64,000 nucleotides of DNA from Enterobacillus tribolii (GTDB lineage: Bacteria > Pseudomonadota > Gammaproteobacteria > Enterobacterales > Enterobacteriaceae). The notes beneath the pieces were generated by a model that was given only the letters and a program-made list of their open reading frames with translations, was not told where the DNA came from and did no database searches. The stretch covers positions 543,162-607,161 of the forward strand of contig NZ_QRAP01000001.1 in NCBI RefSeq assembly GCF_003363015.1. Direction: 5' to 3'. Below, piece after piece: positions 47,026 to 57,096 of the stretch; position 1 is the stretch's first letter; each line of letters opens with the position of its first letter. The position numbers and the translations under genes are program-made.

Positions 47026-47576
47026 ATTGTCCTTATTTATCAAGTTGTTAAATGGCTACTTTTAAAAAATCCTGAATCTCCATCTCAGCTCTTTTTATAA
47101 CTGTATGAAAAATCTTATGCTTTTAGCCTAATAAAGCTGGATGTCCGGTCATCCAAATATATCTTCGTCATGTTTTCAGACTTATGCCCGGGTAACTACT
47201 GCGCAAAACTCCCACCATAAGGATCATTAAACATTCGTTCGCCGGGCGGCGGAGCAAAACCGATCGACAAAATCAACACGTGGAACCATCTTGTTTGCCT
47301 GTCAGGTAGTTGAGCAAGATTGGCTGTCGACGGCGAACACAACGTGCTTTACTGTTTACTAACTTGGTGCGTGTTTATGCAAAATAGCGTGGGTTAAATA
47401 AACTGATACCTTCTAGTTAAAACTGAATGGGAAAGCGTGAAGAGTGGTATTTAAAAAAGCCAACGCCCTTTCCTTGCGGAATCAATAGTTAGAGGGGGGG
47501 AGCGCATTTCTCTCTGACGGAAAATATTTACCAAAAATGATATGACCGTCAACTATCCGGCATTCACCCCAACTCA
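47026..47576. other. Intergenic stretch, nothing recognised
   Basis: About 550 bases between SdsR and the convergent SDR gene. Only short frames without ribosome sites; no strong hairpin. An antisense partner of SdsR, if present, would start here on the minus strand. A run of seven or eight G residues occurs near 47495. Confidence 0.4.
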
Positions 47577-48353
47577 CTAAATAACCGCCAACAATCCCCC
47601 ATCAACAGGTAATATCACCCCGGTAATATAACTCGCCAGATCAGAGCCAAGAAAAACCACGACGTTAGCAATTTCATCAGGCTGACCAACGCGGCGCAGT
47701 GGCGTGCGCAGGCGGAAGCCTTCTGTTACGGAAGCGACCCCTGGGGTGGCTCTGAGTAACTCGGTGTCGATAGAGCCGGGAGCGATCGCGTTAACGCGTA
47801 TGCCGTCGGGGCCGTATGCATCGGCCAGAGAGCGGGCCATCTGCACAATGCCGCCTTTGCTGGTGGAATAGGCGAGCGTTACCGCGGCTCCTGCCAGGCC
47901 ACCCATGCTGGCCATCAGAATAATGCTGCCTTTTTTACCCAGCTTTTTCATCTGTCTTGCGGCAGCCTGTGCGCCAAACAGCGTACCGTTTACGTTAATC
48001 GCCATCAGTCTCTGGAAATCTGCTGCGCTGACATCGGCGCCATCCGCACTCAGCGAGATGCCCGCGTTACACATCATAATATCAACGCCTCCGAATTCTT
48101 CAGCCGCAGCGATCAGTTTGTCATTGTCGTCGGGGCTGGATACGTCGGCATGCTGAAATTTGGTCAATGTGCCTAAACTGAGTGCGGCGATGGCTTTTGT
48201 TGTTGGTTCACCGCCTTCACGCGGCGTTTCGGTAATATCTGAAACAATGACTGCCTTAGCACCATGCTTAGCGGCCGTCAGTGCGATAGCTCTGCCAATA
48301 CCACTTGAGGCCCCTGTGATAACTATCGTTTTTCCGGCTAGTAAATCGCTCAT
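47577..48353 (-). CDS. Short-chain dehydrogenase/reductase (classical SDR)
   Basis: NAD(P)-dependent oxidoreductase of 258 residues. Rossmann motif TGASSGIGRAIAL at residues 14-26, NAG in MMCNAGIS, catalytic Ser in ILMASMGG and the YxxxK pair in AYSTSKGG. The C-terminal PVDGGLLAVI is typical of classical SDRs. An Asp in the second strand (VSDITET) hints at NAD preference. AGGAG lies before the ATG. It is isolated, with no pathway neighbours, so substrate cannot be inferred. Confidence 0.88.
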   Translation of the reverse strand: MSDLLAGKTIVITGASSGIGRAIALTAAKHGAKAVIVSDITETPREGGEPTTKAIAALSLGTLTKFQHADVSSPDDNDKLIAAAEEFGGVDIMMCNAGISLSADGADVSAADFQRLMAINVNGTLFGAQAAARQMKKLGKKGSIILMASMGGLAGAAVTLAYSTSKGGIVQMARSLADAYGPDGIRVNAIAPGSIDTELLRATPGVASVTEGFRLRTPLRRVGQPDEIANVVVFLGSDLASYITGVILPVDGGLLAVI

Positions 48354-48991
48354 TTTGTTCTCCTTGAATGATGAGTTTCATAATCGTTTTGAATGAAGGA
48401 GCGTTGCTGGTTGTATTTTGTGGGCGTGGAAAGAGTGTGTACGGCTTATGCTGACAGGTGAGTGAGAGCGCCAGCTTCTTTGATATAACACTCGGCATGA
48501 TGAATGTTGTTCAAAAGTTGCGTTACTGACCCTTTGGTGTCAGCCAATGGTTAAATTTGCGATGTATGCTTCATTAATAGTTGGACGAACCCGGAGTACG
48601 GGGCCTGAACCAGAGGCTGGGCAGCCAGGGCAATTTGGGTTGCTGAAGCAATGACGGCATCCGGTCACTGGCTTCTTTTCCCGTGAGCGTGTAGTTGCTG
48701 AAAGAAATAATTAACAGAGGAAAAGAAAAAAGCACGACAATATCCGGTGACGAGTAACAGAAATCGGTGACATCCTGAGGCTGTTTTTTTCGGCGGTAAC
48801 CTCTTGTTAAGAAATTACTTTGATCGAGAGTGCGTGAGTATTATCTATGGCCGATTTTTATCAGGGCGGGCTTTGCCGCCAATTACCGGAACGATACTTG
48901 TCCGCTAAGCCCGAATTTCCGGGCTTAGCCTATCCGCGCTGAAATAACGCGCTATTAGCACAGTTTTTGTCGTCTAAAGAACAAAAAACGC
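48354..48991. other. Intergenic stretch, nothing recognised
   Basis: About 640 bases upstream of the SDR gene. It must hold the SDR promoter at its left end. No coding frame with a ribosome site, no clear RNA gene and no transposon end was seen. Scattered mid-GC segments around 48580-48700 could be gene remnants, but I could not name them. Confidence 0.35.
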
Positions 48992-49081
48992 CTAAAATAA
49001 TTGCCCGATAACCAGGCCGGTAATCAAGGATAGTATCGTAATCCCACATATAATGATGACTTCAATCAATGTCATTTTCAC
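48992..49081 (-). CDS. Small single-span membrane protein, 29 residues
   Basis: Starts at GTG behind a strong GGAGGA five bases ahead, giving MKMTLIEVIIICGITILSLI then TGLVIGQLF; initiation at the ATG two codons later is the alternative but spaces poorly. Almost the whole peptide is one transmembrane helix. A perfect FNR box lies 145-158 bases upstream, so anaerobic expression is likely. It has the form of known enterobacterial small membrane regulators, but no family is recognised. Confidence 0.62.
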   Translation of the reverse strand: MKMTLIEVIIICGITILSLITGLVIGQLF

Positions 49082-49225
49082 GCAAATCCTCCGTGGGAGT
49101 GATATGACGCATAAAGGCGGTAAAAAAATGCCCGCCGACTCCGTTAGTACAGCGGGTTGCCAATAGGCCAGCACCAGGGAATGATTATCTTCCTACTATT
49201 CTTGCCATAATACCCATAAGTGAAA

Positions 49226-49239
49226 TTGATGTATATCAA
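49226..49239. promoter_or_regulatory. Perfect FNR box
   Basis: TTGATGTATATCAA fits TTGAT-N4-ATCAA exactly. For leftward transcription a class II start would fall near 49191, with AAGAAT at 49203-49198 as -10, about 110 bases before the 29-residue gene. No rightward gene lies within 1 kb. Confidence 0.72.
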
Positions 49240-49961
49240 GGGCAATGAGAATTATCTCAATATATTGCTTTGATGATTTTTTTGATCAATTATTTTGGTA
49301 AAAGATCAGTATTTATAATTTTATTCTGACTCCGGTGCTGATGTTAAAATAAATTCGGGTTATGATAGAAAATACTCATTTCACATGCATCTTATTTCTG
49401 CGGGTTTTTTCTTATTTTAGTCTGTAATGTTTATATCCCCTCTTGCCTTATCCAATTTCTTCTGACAGGCAACCCATTCATAGATGTTATCGGAATGCGT
49501 GCAGTCAGGCAGGAGAACGATGAGCGGGCGTTGCCTGGTTTGAGTGAAGGTGGGATGGCACCAAAATGCAACTTCTCCTGTTTATCAGAATAGAGTCCAT
49601 GCAAATGGAATTGGGAGGGGGAAAAGTGCCTGTTGATCTGTAAATATTAGCGCAAAATGAGATGATTCTTAGTTGGCAGTAATAGAAAAAACAGGCTTCT
49701 GTGAGGATACAAATAAGGAAGTTATGTCTGAATGTGCCATTAGGATAGGGGGGCTTTCATGCTTAATAGAGCAGAGAGAGGGGGGGCTTGCCAGAAAGAA
49801 TATTTTAACGCGGCTAATGATTCATAGAGGAAAATAGCCATAACGTTGACTAATGCGATATACGTCAGACAAAACAGGGCATCAATGGCCTGAGTGGCAG
49901 CGTAAAGAGAAATGGCCCGCTCCTGTCAGGATACGGGCCATCGTCTGAACGGCCTTAGCGC
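49240..49961. other. Intergenic stretch, nothing recognised
   Basis: About 720 bases of AT-rich sequence between the FNR box and the end of a leftward hypothetical gene. No frame with a ribosome site and no convincing terminator. G-rich runs of seven occur near 49750-49790. Confidence 0.35.
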
Positions 49962-50318
49962 TTACATGTAAGGGTTGAGTGACTTACGGTAGTTCTCTCC
50001 CAAAATTTCAAATACTTCGCCCTTCGTTTTGTTAACCAGATTGACCCAGTAGCGGGGATCTGGTGACGTTTCGGCCCAGGGACCGAAGTTCAGAACGTTC
50101 AGAATATGCCCGATATTCTGTTCAACGTCAGATTCCTGCCAGAACTCCGAATTCTTGTGGGCAACTTCAATCCAGGCATAAACCATTTCAATGACGTCTG
50201 AAGGGTTGTCCGGACGGTATCTGTTATCCTGCGATACATTATTCCGATCAAAGGGGTGACCGAAGTGCCTGGCGATTAGGTCAATTTTTTGCATATCCAG
50301 CGCTATCTTTAATGCCAT
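49962..50318 (-). CDS. Uncharacterised soluble protein, 118 residues
   Basis: No signal or membrane segment; mixed alpha composition, acidic. Notable stretches are MALKIALDMQKIDLIARHFG, NPSDVIEMVYAWIEVAHK and LNFGPWAETSPDPRYWVNLVNKTKGEVFEI-type end. AAGGAATT precedes the ATG. It stands alone between an empty gap and the lactonase gene. Size and charge would suit a small immunity or accessory protein, but no toxin partner is present, so this is speculation. Family not recognised. Confidence 0.68.
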   Translation of the reverse strand: MALKIALDMQKIDLIARHFGHPFDRNNVSQDNRYRPDNPSDVIEMVYAWIEVAHKNSEFWQESDVEQNIGHILNVLNFGPWAETSPDPRYWVNLVNKTKGEVFEILGENYRKSLNPYM

Positions 50319-50472
50319 GTGTAAATTCCTTTTTTAAAAGAGAGAACTTTGCTTTCTGGCCCTGATTGTACAGAGTTAACCAGAGTAATCTGTTATGGGC
50401 ATCTCGTTCCTGGATAACTTTAACCCCCCGGTTTTTCTCTGTTTTTTCGACAGCGCAGTAAAATTGCCTGCT

Positions 50473-51489
50473 TTATATCACGACCGCGCCCTGGGTATTT
50501 ACGTACAACGCATAAACTGAGGTACTGGAGGCCATAAACAGCCGGTTACGGGACTGGCCGCCAAAGCACAAGTTGGCGCAGCGTTCCGGCAAATGAATCA
50601 TGCCGATAGCTTTGCCTGCTGGGTTGAATACCTTAACGCCGTCCAGCGTTTCGCTGCCCATGCCCCAGCCGCACCAGAGGTTGCCGTGAATATCACACGC
50701 GATGCCGTCTGCCGTTCCGTCGCCGCAATCAATGTGCGTGCGTTTGTTTTGCAGCTCGCCGTTTACCACGTCAAACGCCAAAATCAATCGGTTCGGTTTA
50801 GCGCGCCCTTCAACCAGATACAGCGTTTTTTCGTCAGGGGAGAAACAGAGCCCGTTCGGCCCGCTGATATCCGCAGCGGCAACCGTCAGCGCCTTGGTTT
50901 CCGGGTTGAAACGATAAAGGTTCTGCGGCAGTTCGGGGTGCGCCTGATGCCCTTCATAAAATCCCGCGATACCAAACGGCGGATCGGTAAACCAGATCGT
51001 GCCGTCAGAATGAACGATGACGTCATTGGGTGAATTGAGCGGCTTGCCCTGATAGCTGTCGGCAAGGACGGTAATGGAACCATCGTATTCCGTGCGGGTC
51101 ACCCGGCGGGTGTCATGCTCACAACTTATCAGGCGTCCCTGACGGTCGCGGGCATGCCCGTTGGCGAAGTTGCAGGGAGAACGGAAAACGCTGACCTGCC
51201 CGGTGATTTCATCCCAGCGCATAATGGCGTTGTTGGGAATGTCGCTCCATAGCAGCATCCGGCTGTCGCCGAACCAAACCGGTCCTTCCGCCCAGCGGCA
51301 ACCCCCGGCAATCCGCTCGACTTTGGCCGTGCTCAGGCAGTATTGGCGGAAACTGTCGTCCAGCGCGACAACAGCCGGGTCGGGATAACGCTGCGCAGGC
51401 TGCCAGCCGGCCAGGACTCGTGGGGTAAGCAGCAGGGAGGCTGCGGTAATCCCGCTTAACTTCAGTAGATCGCGACGCGTTGTAGCCAT
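50473..51489 (-). CDS. Tat-exported SMP-30/gluconolactonase-family lactonase
   Basis: Six-bladed beta-propeller of the SMP-30/LRE family, 338 residues. The N-terminus ATTRRDLLKLSGITAASLLL is a twin-arginine signal peptide, predicting export after folding. Propeller metal-site motifs are visible: CRWAEGPVW (Glu ligand), PLNSPNDVIVHSDG (Asn) and GTADGIACDIHGNLW (Asp). Relatives hydrolyse aldonolactones with Ca2+ or Zn2+. In a pectin- or sugar-using enterobacterium, periplasmic opening of sugar lactones is a reasonable guess. AAAAGGAG precedes the ATG. Confidence 0.85.
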   Translation of the reverse strand: MATTRRDLLKLSGITAASLLLTPRVLAGWQPAQRYPDPAVVALDDSFRQYCLSTAKVERIAGGCRWAEGPVWFGDSRMLLWSDIPNNAIMRWDEITGQVSVFRSPCNFANGHARDRQGRLISCEHDTRRVTRTEYDGSITVLADSYQGKPLNSPNDVIVHSDGTIWFTDPPFGIAGFYEGHQAHPELPQNLYRFNPETKALTVAAADISGPNGLCFSPDEKTLYLVEGRAKPNRLILAFDVVNGELQNKRTHIDCGDGTADGIACDIHGNLWCGWGMGSETLDGVKVFNPAGKAIGMIHLPERCANLCFGGQSRNRLFMASSTSVYALYVNTQGAVVI

Positions 51490-51614
51490 AAAAACTCCTT
51501 TTCAATGAATGCGAACAAAGCATGGACACAACGACAGATTAATTATTGCGCAAGGTATTGGCTCCGGGCGTTTGTACGAAATTCTTCATGAAAATAACGC
51601 CGGCGCGTAAATAA

Positions 51615-51642
51615 AAACGGCCTCCGTGTTGGGAGGCCGTTT
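51615..51642 (-). terminator. Terminator of letAB
   Basis: Eleven-base stem AAACGGCCTCC / GGAGGCCGTTT, eight bases past the letB stop. On the minus strand it is followed by TTATTTACG, extending the T-run. Confidence 0.88.
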
Positions 51643-51649
51643 GGCGGCG

Positions 51650-54292
51650 TTAACGCAGGGGGATCGCTGTTCCCCAGGCACGCCATCCTTCCGGCTCGTC
51701 GTCATTCAGCAGGAAGTGCTGCCGTTCAGTGGCCTGCGGAGCCAGCGGGGTGGTGGGCGGCGTGGCGAATGCGATGCCGCCGCGGATAAACTGCTGGAAG
51801 GTTCCGGTTTTCACCATGCCGCCCGCCAGCCCGAACTGGACGTTATAGCCGGAAGCCAGCCAGAACACGCTGTTATTACGCACCAGTTGCTGATACTTCT
51901 TACTGATGCGCAGGGCGACATGCACCCGATCGCTCATGTTGCCGAGATACAGCCCGGTTACCGTTCCTACCTCAATGCCCCGGAACAGAACAGGCGTGCC
52001 GATCTGTAACGAACCCGCCTCCGGCGAATCCACGATGATGTTCAGGCCGCCAAGGTAACGCGAGTCGGTAATGGTGGCGGGCTGCAGTTCGAAGCTGCGC
52101 ATCGCCGGGCCATGGCCGGGCTCAATATTGATATAAGGCTGCAGCAGGGTCTCCAGGTTGCTGACGCCGGTGGCCGAGATTTCCGGCGTGATCACCGAGA
52201 AACGGGTGCCGCGGCGGGCGAAGGCTTCGACGTATTCCGGATACAGTACCGCTTTGGCCTGCACCTCATTACGTGAGGCGGAGAGTTTGAGGGACTCCAC
52301 CTGGCCGATATCGATGCCCAAATAGCGGATGGGCATGCCGGCGGAAAGTTTGGTGGCATCGTACGTGCGCAGTGTGATTTGACTGCCTACGGCGCGGGCC
52401 GAGCTTTCCGATGCATACAGGGTCCTTTTTTCTCCTTTATTAACCGTGACACCCGCCAGGTTATCAAAGCTGATGGCGCCTTTGATGGCGCGGTCGAGCG
52501 GCGAAGCCTGTACGGTCAGCCCGCTGCCGTTGATCTGAACCTTTGCGCCGCCTTCCGCCCAGAAAATGGTTTGCGGGGTCAGCAGTTTGCGGTACTCCGG
52601 CTGAATGTAGACATCCACGTCAAATGCTCCGGCGCGCGGACGGACGTCAATAATCTCACCCACCTGAAACTTGCGGTAAAGCACCACGGAGCCGGCCTGA
52701 ATGTCCGGCAGGGTGTCTGCGCTGAGTGACAGTGTCACCGGTGGTTTGCTGCCGGTGATGCCCTGTGCGGCATTTTCGCTGTTGCTATAGAGCGGATAGC
52801 TGGTTTGCGCATCGCCCGTGCCGCCGGGCAGCACGCGGATGCCGCCGTCCAGCCATTCCTGCGCGCTGGCGCCCAGCACCTTCATTCCGTCAATGCCGAG
52901 ATTCACGTCGAGCCGGCTGTTAACCACGAATTTACTGCTGCCGCGGATCAGGTGGCGGTAACGGGCGTCGATAGCGGCCCGGAACGTCACGCCTTTATCC
53001 GTCAGCGTCCGGTTGATAATCTCGCCGATAGCAATGCCGTTCAGGCTGACGGGCTGCCCGCTGTCAACGCCGTAGCTTTGTGCGGCGGTTAACGTCAGCA
53101 CCAGCGCATCCGGCTGCTGAAGCAGGGATTCGGCGCCGGACAACACGGTGAAGTGGTTTTGCGGATCGCCGTCCCCCGGTATCAGTTCCAGTATGTTACC
53201 GGTAAGCAACTGGCCGAGCCGGGGATTGTTCAGGCTGATCCTGGGGCTTTGCATTTCAATACGTGTGCCGCTGCGCATCAGGTCCACGATGCCGGGATCG
53301 ATAATCAGCTGGCCGCTGACTTTGCCGCCGCGTTCCAGCACGATCTTGGTCAGCGTACCGACCTGAACGCCCTGATACAGCAGCGGCGTGCGGCCTTCGC
53401 TCAAACTGTCGCCACTTGGTAAATCGAGTGAAATGACCACGCCGCGCTGGCTTTGGGCCAGGTCGGGGTAGAGCGTAAAGTCATGATTGGATCGCGCCGG
53501 TTTTCCCTCCTGGGGCGAGTCGAAGGCGATAGCGCCGTTAACCAGCGCCGCCAGGCTTTCCATCTGCACCGTTGCGCCGCCCAGCCCGAAATTGCCCTTA
53601 AAGCCCGAGACGTTCCAGAAGCGGCTGTTGTCTTTTACCAGGCTGGCGAAACGTTTTTCGATCAACACGTCGATGTTCACGCCCTGGTGATTGTCGGAAA
53701 TACTGAAGTCGTAGACTTTACCTACCGGCAGTTTGCGGAAGTAGACCAGCGAGCCGGTACTGAGCGCGCCCAGGTCGCGGGCGTGCAGGTGAATCAGCAG
53801 CTCGCCTGTATTGAGACGGTACTTGGGCTGGGTATCCAGTGCGACGAAGTGGGTCGTTTCTTTCCCTTTCCCTGCGCCCGGCATCATGCCGATGTAGTTA
53901 CCGCCCACCAAAGCGTCCAGGCCGGAGACGCCCGCCAGAGAGGCTTTCGGCGTGACCAGCCAGAATTGCGTGCCTTTGCGCAACGCGTCCGACATATCGC
54001 TCTTGATACTGGCGCTGACGGTGATTTTGTTCAGATCTTTACTGAGCGAAATTTTTTGGACGGTGCCGATATCGACCCCCTGATAGCGCACGGGCGTGCG
54101 GCCGGGCACGATGCCCACGGCGGACTGAAAGTCGATGGTAATAGTGTCTCCGCGCTCTTCAAACGTGGAATAGAGCAACCACCCTACAATCAACAGGGCG
54201 ATAAACGGCAGCAGCCAAAACGGCGAGATGCGGCGTTTACGCCGCAGGACGGCTTTGGTCGGCAGAGTCAGGTTCGGTGTTTCTTGTTGCAT
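51650..54292 (-). CDS. letB: Lipid-transport MCE tunnel protein LetB (YebT)
   Basis: Inner-membrane-anchored protein with seven MCE domains that stack as hexameric rings into a tunnel across the periplasm for lipid movement. It has 880 residues from MQQETPN (877 in E. coli). One N-terminal helix follows the basic [22 protein letters not shown]-type anchor. MCE repeats are marked by recurring G-x-PVRYxGxxIGxV elements, for example [43 protein letters not shown] and [14 protein letters not shown]. Its start lies inside the end of letA (56-base overlap), so the pair is translationally coupled. Confidence 0.96.
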   Translation of the reverse strand: MQQETPNLTLPTKAVLRRKRRISPFWLLPFIALLIVGWLLYSTFEERGDTITIDFQSAVGIVPGRTPVRYQGVDIGTVQKISLSKDLNKITVSASIKSDMSDALRKGTQFWLVTPKASLAGVSGLDALVGGNYIGMMPGAGKGKETTHFVALDTQPKYRLNTGELLIHLHARDLGALSTGSLVYFRKLPVGKVYDFSISDNHQGVNIDVLIEKRFASLVKDNSRFWNVSGFKGNFGLGGATVQMESLAALVNGAIAFDSPQEGKPARSNHDFTLYPDLAQSQRGVVISLDLPSGDSLSEGRTPLLYQGVQVGTLTKIVLERGGKVSGQLIIDPGIVDLMRSGTRIEMQSPRISLNNPRLGQLLTGNILELIPGDGDPQNHFTVLSGAESLLQQPDALVLTLTAAQSYGVDSGQPVSLNGIAIGEIINRTLTDKGVTFRAAIDARYRHLIRGSSKFVVNSRLDVNLGIDGMKVLGASAQEWLDGGIRVLPGGTGDAQTSYPLYSNSENAAQGITGSKPPVTLSLSADTLPDIQAGSVVLYRKFQVGEIIDVRPRAGAFDVDVYIQPEYRKLLTPQTIFWAEGGAKVQINGSGLTVQASPLDRAIKGAISFDNLAGVTVNKGEKRTLYASESSARAVGSQITLRTYDATKLSAGMPIRYLGIDIGQVESLKLSASRNEVQAKAVLYPEYVEAFARRGTRFSVITPEISATGVSNLETLLQPYINIEPGHGPAMRSFELQPATITDSRYLGGLNIIVDSPEAGSLQIGTPVLFRGIEVGTVTGLYLGNMSDRVHVALRISKKYQQLVRNNSVFWLASGYNVQFGLAGGMVKTGTFQQFIRGGIAFATPPTTPLAPQATERQHFLLNDDEPEGWRAWGTAIPLR

Positions 54293-55520
54293 GAGCATCC
54301 CAAAGTAAGCGGCTGTCCAGCCATTCTACGGCGAGGATGGTTAAAAAGACTGCGGCGCCAAAATAGAAGGCGGCAGGCCCCATCGTGAAAGAGAGTAACT
54401 GTTCGCGGTTAACCAGCGACATCATCAGCGCGATCACAAACAAGTCGAGCATCGACCAGCGTCCTATCCATCCCAACACACGCAGCATGCGCATGCGGGC
54501 GGTCAGGCTGAGATCGATTTTCAGATGAATGGTGCATAACAAAAACAGCAGCGCCAGCACTTTGGTGAACGGCACCAGGATACTGGCGATAAAGACGATG
54601 ATGGCGACGGGCATGTTTCCTGAAGTCGCCAGGGAAATGACGCCGGAAAAAATGGTGTCTTCCATCCGCTCGCCGTTTACGTAAAGAATGGAAATCGGCA
54701 TCAGGTTTGCGGGGAACAGGAAGACGATGGCCGCGATCAGCGCCGCCCAGGTTTTTTGCAGGCTCATCGGCGCGCGGCGGCTCATGGTGATGTGGCAGCG
54801 CGGGCAGCGCCCGCGGTGATCCGGCAGGCCGGTGTAGTTGCAGGCGCAGCACAATTGCAGCCGGCGCGGTTCAACGGCGGGCTGCGCGACCGGATAGTAA
54901 CGCTCCCAGAGCTGCTCAATGTTCAGGCGAATCAACAATATCTGCACCAGGATCATCATGGCGATGTAAGCATATAACCCGGGGCCGACGTTGATATCCG
55001 CATACTCCTGCACCTTAATGCAGGCCACAGCCAGGCCGACCAGATAAACGTCCAGCATGATCCACTCTTTCAGCCGGTTAAGCATCAGCAATACCGGGCG
55101 CAGATTCATGCCGAGCCAGTGTCCCAGGCGTAAATAGAGGAGGGAAAGCGGCAACATCAGCGGCGCGCCGATGGCGCAAAACGCCACCATGCTGGCGGTG
55201 AACGGATCGCCCTGAATCGCCATTTGCCACACACCCTGCAACAGGCTGGCGTTGATGACGGTGCCCAGCAGGCGAATGCGGATCAGCGGCTCGCTCAGCG
55301 CCAGGGGCATCAGCAACAGCACGGCGATGGCGAGGGCGGTCAGGCGGATCATCGACCAGTCGTAGCCGCTGCATATCTTGGCGTGGCAGCGCGGACAATA
55401 GGCGACGAAACGTTTATCCAGCGCGGGTAACTGAAAAATCAGATCACATTGCGGGCAGCGTTTGTAATGCTGCTCCGAAAGCGGTTTCAGTGCGGTGATT
55501 TTCACGTCGGGTACGACCAT
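54237..55520 (-). CDS. letA: LetA (YebS), PqiA-like membrane partner of LetB
   Basis: Inner-membrane protein of 427 residues, the E. coli length. It has two PqiA domains, each of four helices, and cytoplasmic zinc-ribbon cysteines: CPQCDLIF with CPRCHAKI at the N-terminus and CCACNYTG with CPRCHITM before the second domain. Conserved [29 protein letters not shown]-type ending. LetA is thought to load lipid into the LetB tunnel. The ATG has only a weak ribosome site. Confidence 0.95.
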   Translation of the reverse strand: MVVPDVKITALKPLSEQHYKRCPQCDLIFQLPALDKRFVAYCPRCHAKICSGYDWSMIRLTALAIAVLLLMPLALSEPLIRIRLLGTVINASLLQGVWQMAIQGDPFTASMVAFCAIGAPLMLPLSLLYLRLGHWLGMNLRPVLLMLNRLKEWIMLDVYLVGLAVACIKVQEYADINVGPGLYAYIAMMILVQILLIRLNIEQLWERYYPVAQPAVEPRRLQLCCACNYTGLPDHRGRCPRCHITMSRRAPMSLQKTWAALIAAIVFLFPANLMPISILYVNGERMEDTIFSGVISLATSGNMPVAIIVFIASILVPFTKVLALLFLLCTIHLKIDLSLTARMRMLRVLGWIGRWSMLDLFVIALMMSLVNREQLLSFTMGPAAFYFGAAVFLTILAVEWLDSRLLWDAHATRNTEPDSADQSRPAA

Positions 55521-55770
55521 TGAGCAATGCGTGCGGGAAAGTATGGCATTGAAACCCCTGATGCAACATCACAAACTGTTATAAAAATGTATAAACAAAG
55601 CTTGCCAAAGATACAACGTTGAGGTGATTGTTGTGAAGCCATGCAGGAATAACCTTGTGTACAGGCGCATTTAATGCTTATTTTATGGGGAGTCCGCGCC
55701 ACCGTCCGTAACCGATGGAAAAAGAGGGCGTTGCCGACGATTTCCGATTATATGTCAAACAGAGTCACCG

Positions 55771-56262
55771 ATGAGTAAACAAGCTTTTTATACCGACCTG
55801 ACCCGCGACCTGACTTCTCTGAGCAGCGGGGAATACAACTTCATTGCCACATTATCCAACGCCAGCGCGTTATTGTTTGAACGACTGGAGGGCGTGAACT
55901 GGGCCGGCTTCTATCTGATGGACGGCGATACCCTGGTGCTCGGGCCTTTCCAGGGCAAAGTCGCCTGTCTGCGCATTCCCGTGGGGAAAGGCGTGTGCGG
56001 CACCGCTGTCGCTGAAAACCGCGTACAGCGCGTGGCCGACGTGCATGCGTTTCCCGGCCATATCGCCTGTGATGCGAGCAGTAATGCAGAAATCGTTTTA
56101 CCTCTGAACGTCGGAGGGAAAGTCATCGGGGTTTTAGACATCGACAGTACGGTTTATTCACGATTTGATGAAGAAGATGAACAGGGGCTTAAGGCCGTGA
56201 CGGCGGCGCTTTGCCGGCATCTGGAACATTGCGATAGCACAAAATTTGTGTCTTTAACGTAA
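55771..56262 (+). CDS. msrC: Free methionine-(R)-sulfoxide reductase MsrC
   Basis: GAF-domain enzyme (163 residues) that reduces free methionine-R-sulfoxide with thioredoxin. The catalytic cysteines are in KVACLRIPVGKGVCGTAV (two) and GHIACDASSNAEIVLPL (the third). NWAGFYLMDGDTLVLGPFQGK and VIGVLDIDSTVYSRFDEED are family signatures. It is divergent from letA and upstream of proQ, as in E. coli yebR. Confidence 0.95.
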   Translation: MSKQAFYTDLTRDLTSLSSGEYNFIATLSNASALLFERLEGVNWAGFYLMDGDTLVLGPFQGKVACLRIPVGKGVCGTAVAENRVQRVADVHAFPGHIACDASSNAEIVLPLNVGGKVIGVLDIDSTVYSRFDEEDEQGLKAVTAALCRHLEHCDSTKFVSLT

Positions 56263-56363
56263 TGTTGTGGCTCCTCCGGCATGGCTTTTGGCGATAGCCT
56301 CATTATAATGTCGCCTGTTCATGCCAGAGCTGGTTGGCAAACCCGTTGTAATCAGGAAATTTC

Positions 56364-57077
56364 ATGGAAAATCAACCTAAGTTGAACAGTAGTAAAGAAG
56401 TCATCGCTTTTTTAGCCCAACGCTTTCCGCAGTGTTTCAGCGCGGAAGGTGAAGCCCGCCCGCTGAAGATCGGCATCTTTCAGGATCTGGTCGAGCGGAT
56501 GCAGGGTGATGAAAACGGGCTGAGCAAAACTCAGTTACGTTCGGCACTCCGTCTGTATACGTCCAGCTGGCGTTATCTGTACGGCGTGAAAGTCGGGGCA
56601 AACCGCGTCGATTTGGACGGCAACAGCTGTGGTGTATTAGACGAGCAGCATGTTGAGCATGCCCGTCAGCAGCTTGAGGAGGCCAAAGCCCGCGTTCAGG
56701 CGCAGCGCGCCGAGCAGCAGGCGAAAAAGCGCGAAGCAGGCGAAAATACGGAAACCCGGCGTCCGCGCCCGGCGAACCGCAAACCTGCTCCGCGCCGCAG
56801 CGACGCCGCCACCGCTCAGGATCAAGAGGCACGTAAGCCGCGCAACGCCGGCCGCCCGCAGCAGGAGCGTAAGCCGCGTCCGCAGCAAGCGACAGCAAAA
56901 ACCCAGGCCGTTCCGGTAACTGACATTACGCAACTTCAGGTTGGTCAGAACATAAAGGTTAACGCCGGCAAAAGCGCAATGGATGCATCCGTCCTGGAAA
57001 TTACTAAAGATGGCGTTCGCGTCCAGCTCCCTAACGGTCTGGCAATGATTGTGCGCGCAGAACATTTGCAGTTCTGA
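56364..57077 (+). CDS. proQ: RNA chaperone ProQ
   Basis: FinO-family RNA-binding protein (237 residues) that stabilises many small RNAs and mRNA 3' ends. N-terminal FinO domain (residues 1-115) includes [32 protein letters not shown] and [24 protein letters not shown]-type core. A basic, disordered linker rich in Lys, Arg and Pro runs over about 120-180. The C-terminal Tudor-like domain ends [15 protein letters not shown]. prc begins 19 bases after it, so the two are co-transcribed. Confidence 0.96.
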   Translation: MENQPKLNSSKEVIAFLAQRFPQCFSAEGEARPLKIGIFQDLVERMQGDENGLSKTQLRSALRLYTSSWRYLYGVKVGANRVDLDGNSCGVLDEQHVEHARQQLEEAKARVQAQRAEQQAKKREAGENTETRRPRPANRKPAPRRSDAATAQDQEARKPRNAGRPQQERKPRPQQATAKTQAVPVTDITQLQVGQNIKVNAGKSAMDASVLEITKDGVRVQLPNGLAMIVRAEHLQF

Positions 57078-57096
57078 TACGGAGGCCAACCAAGGC

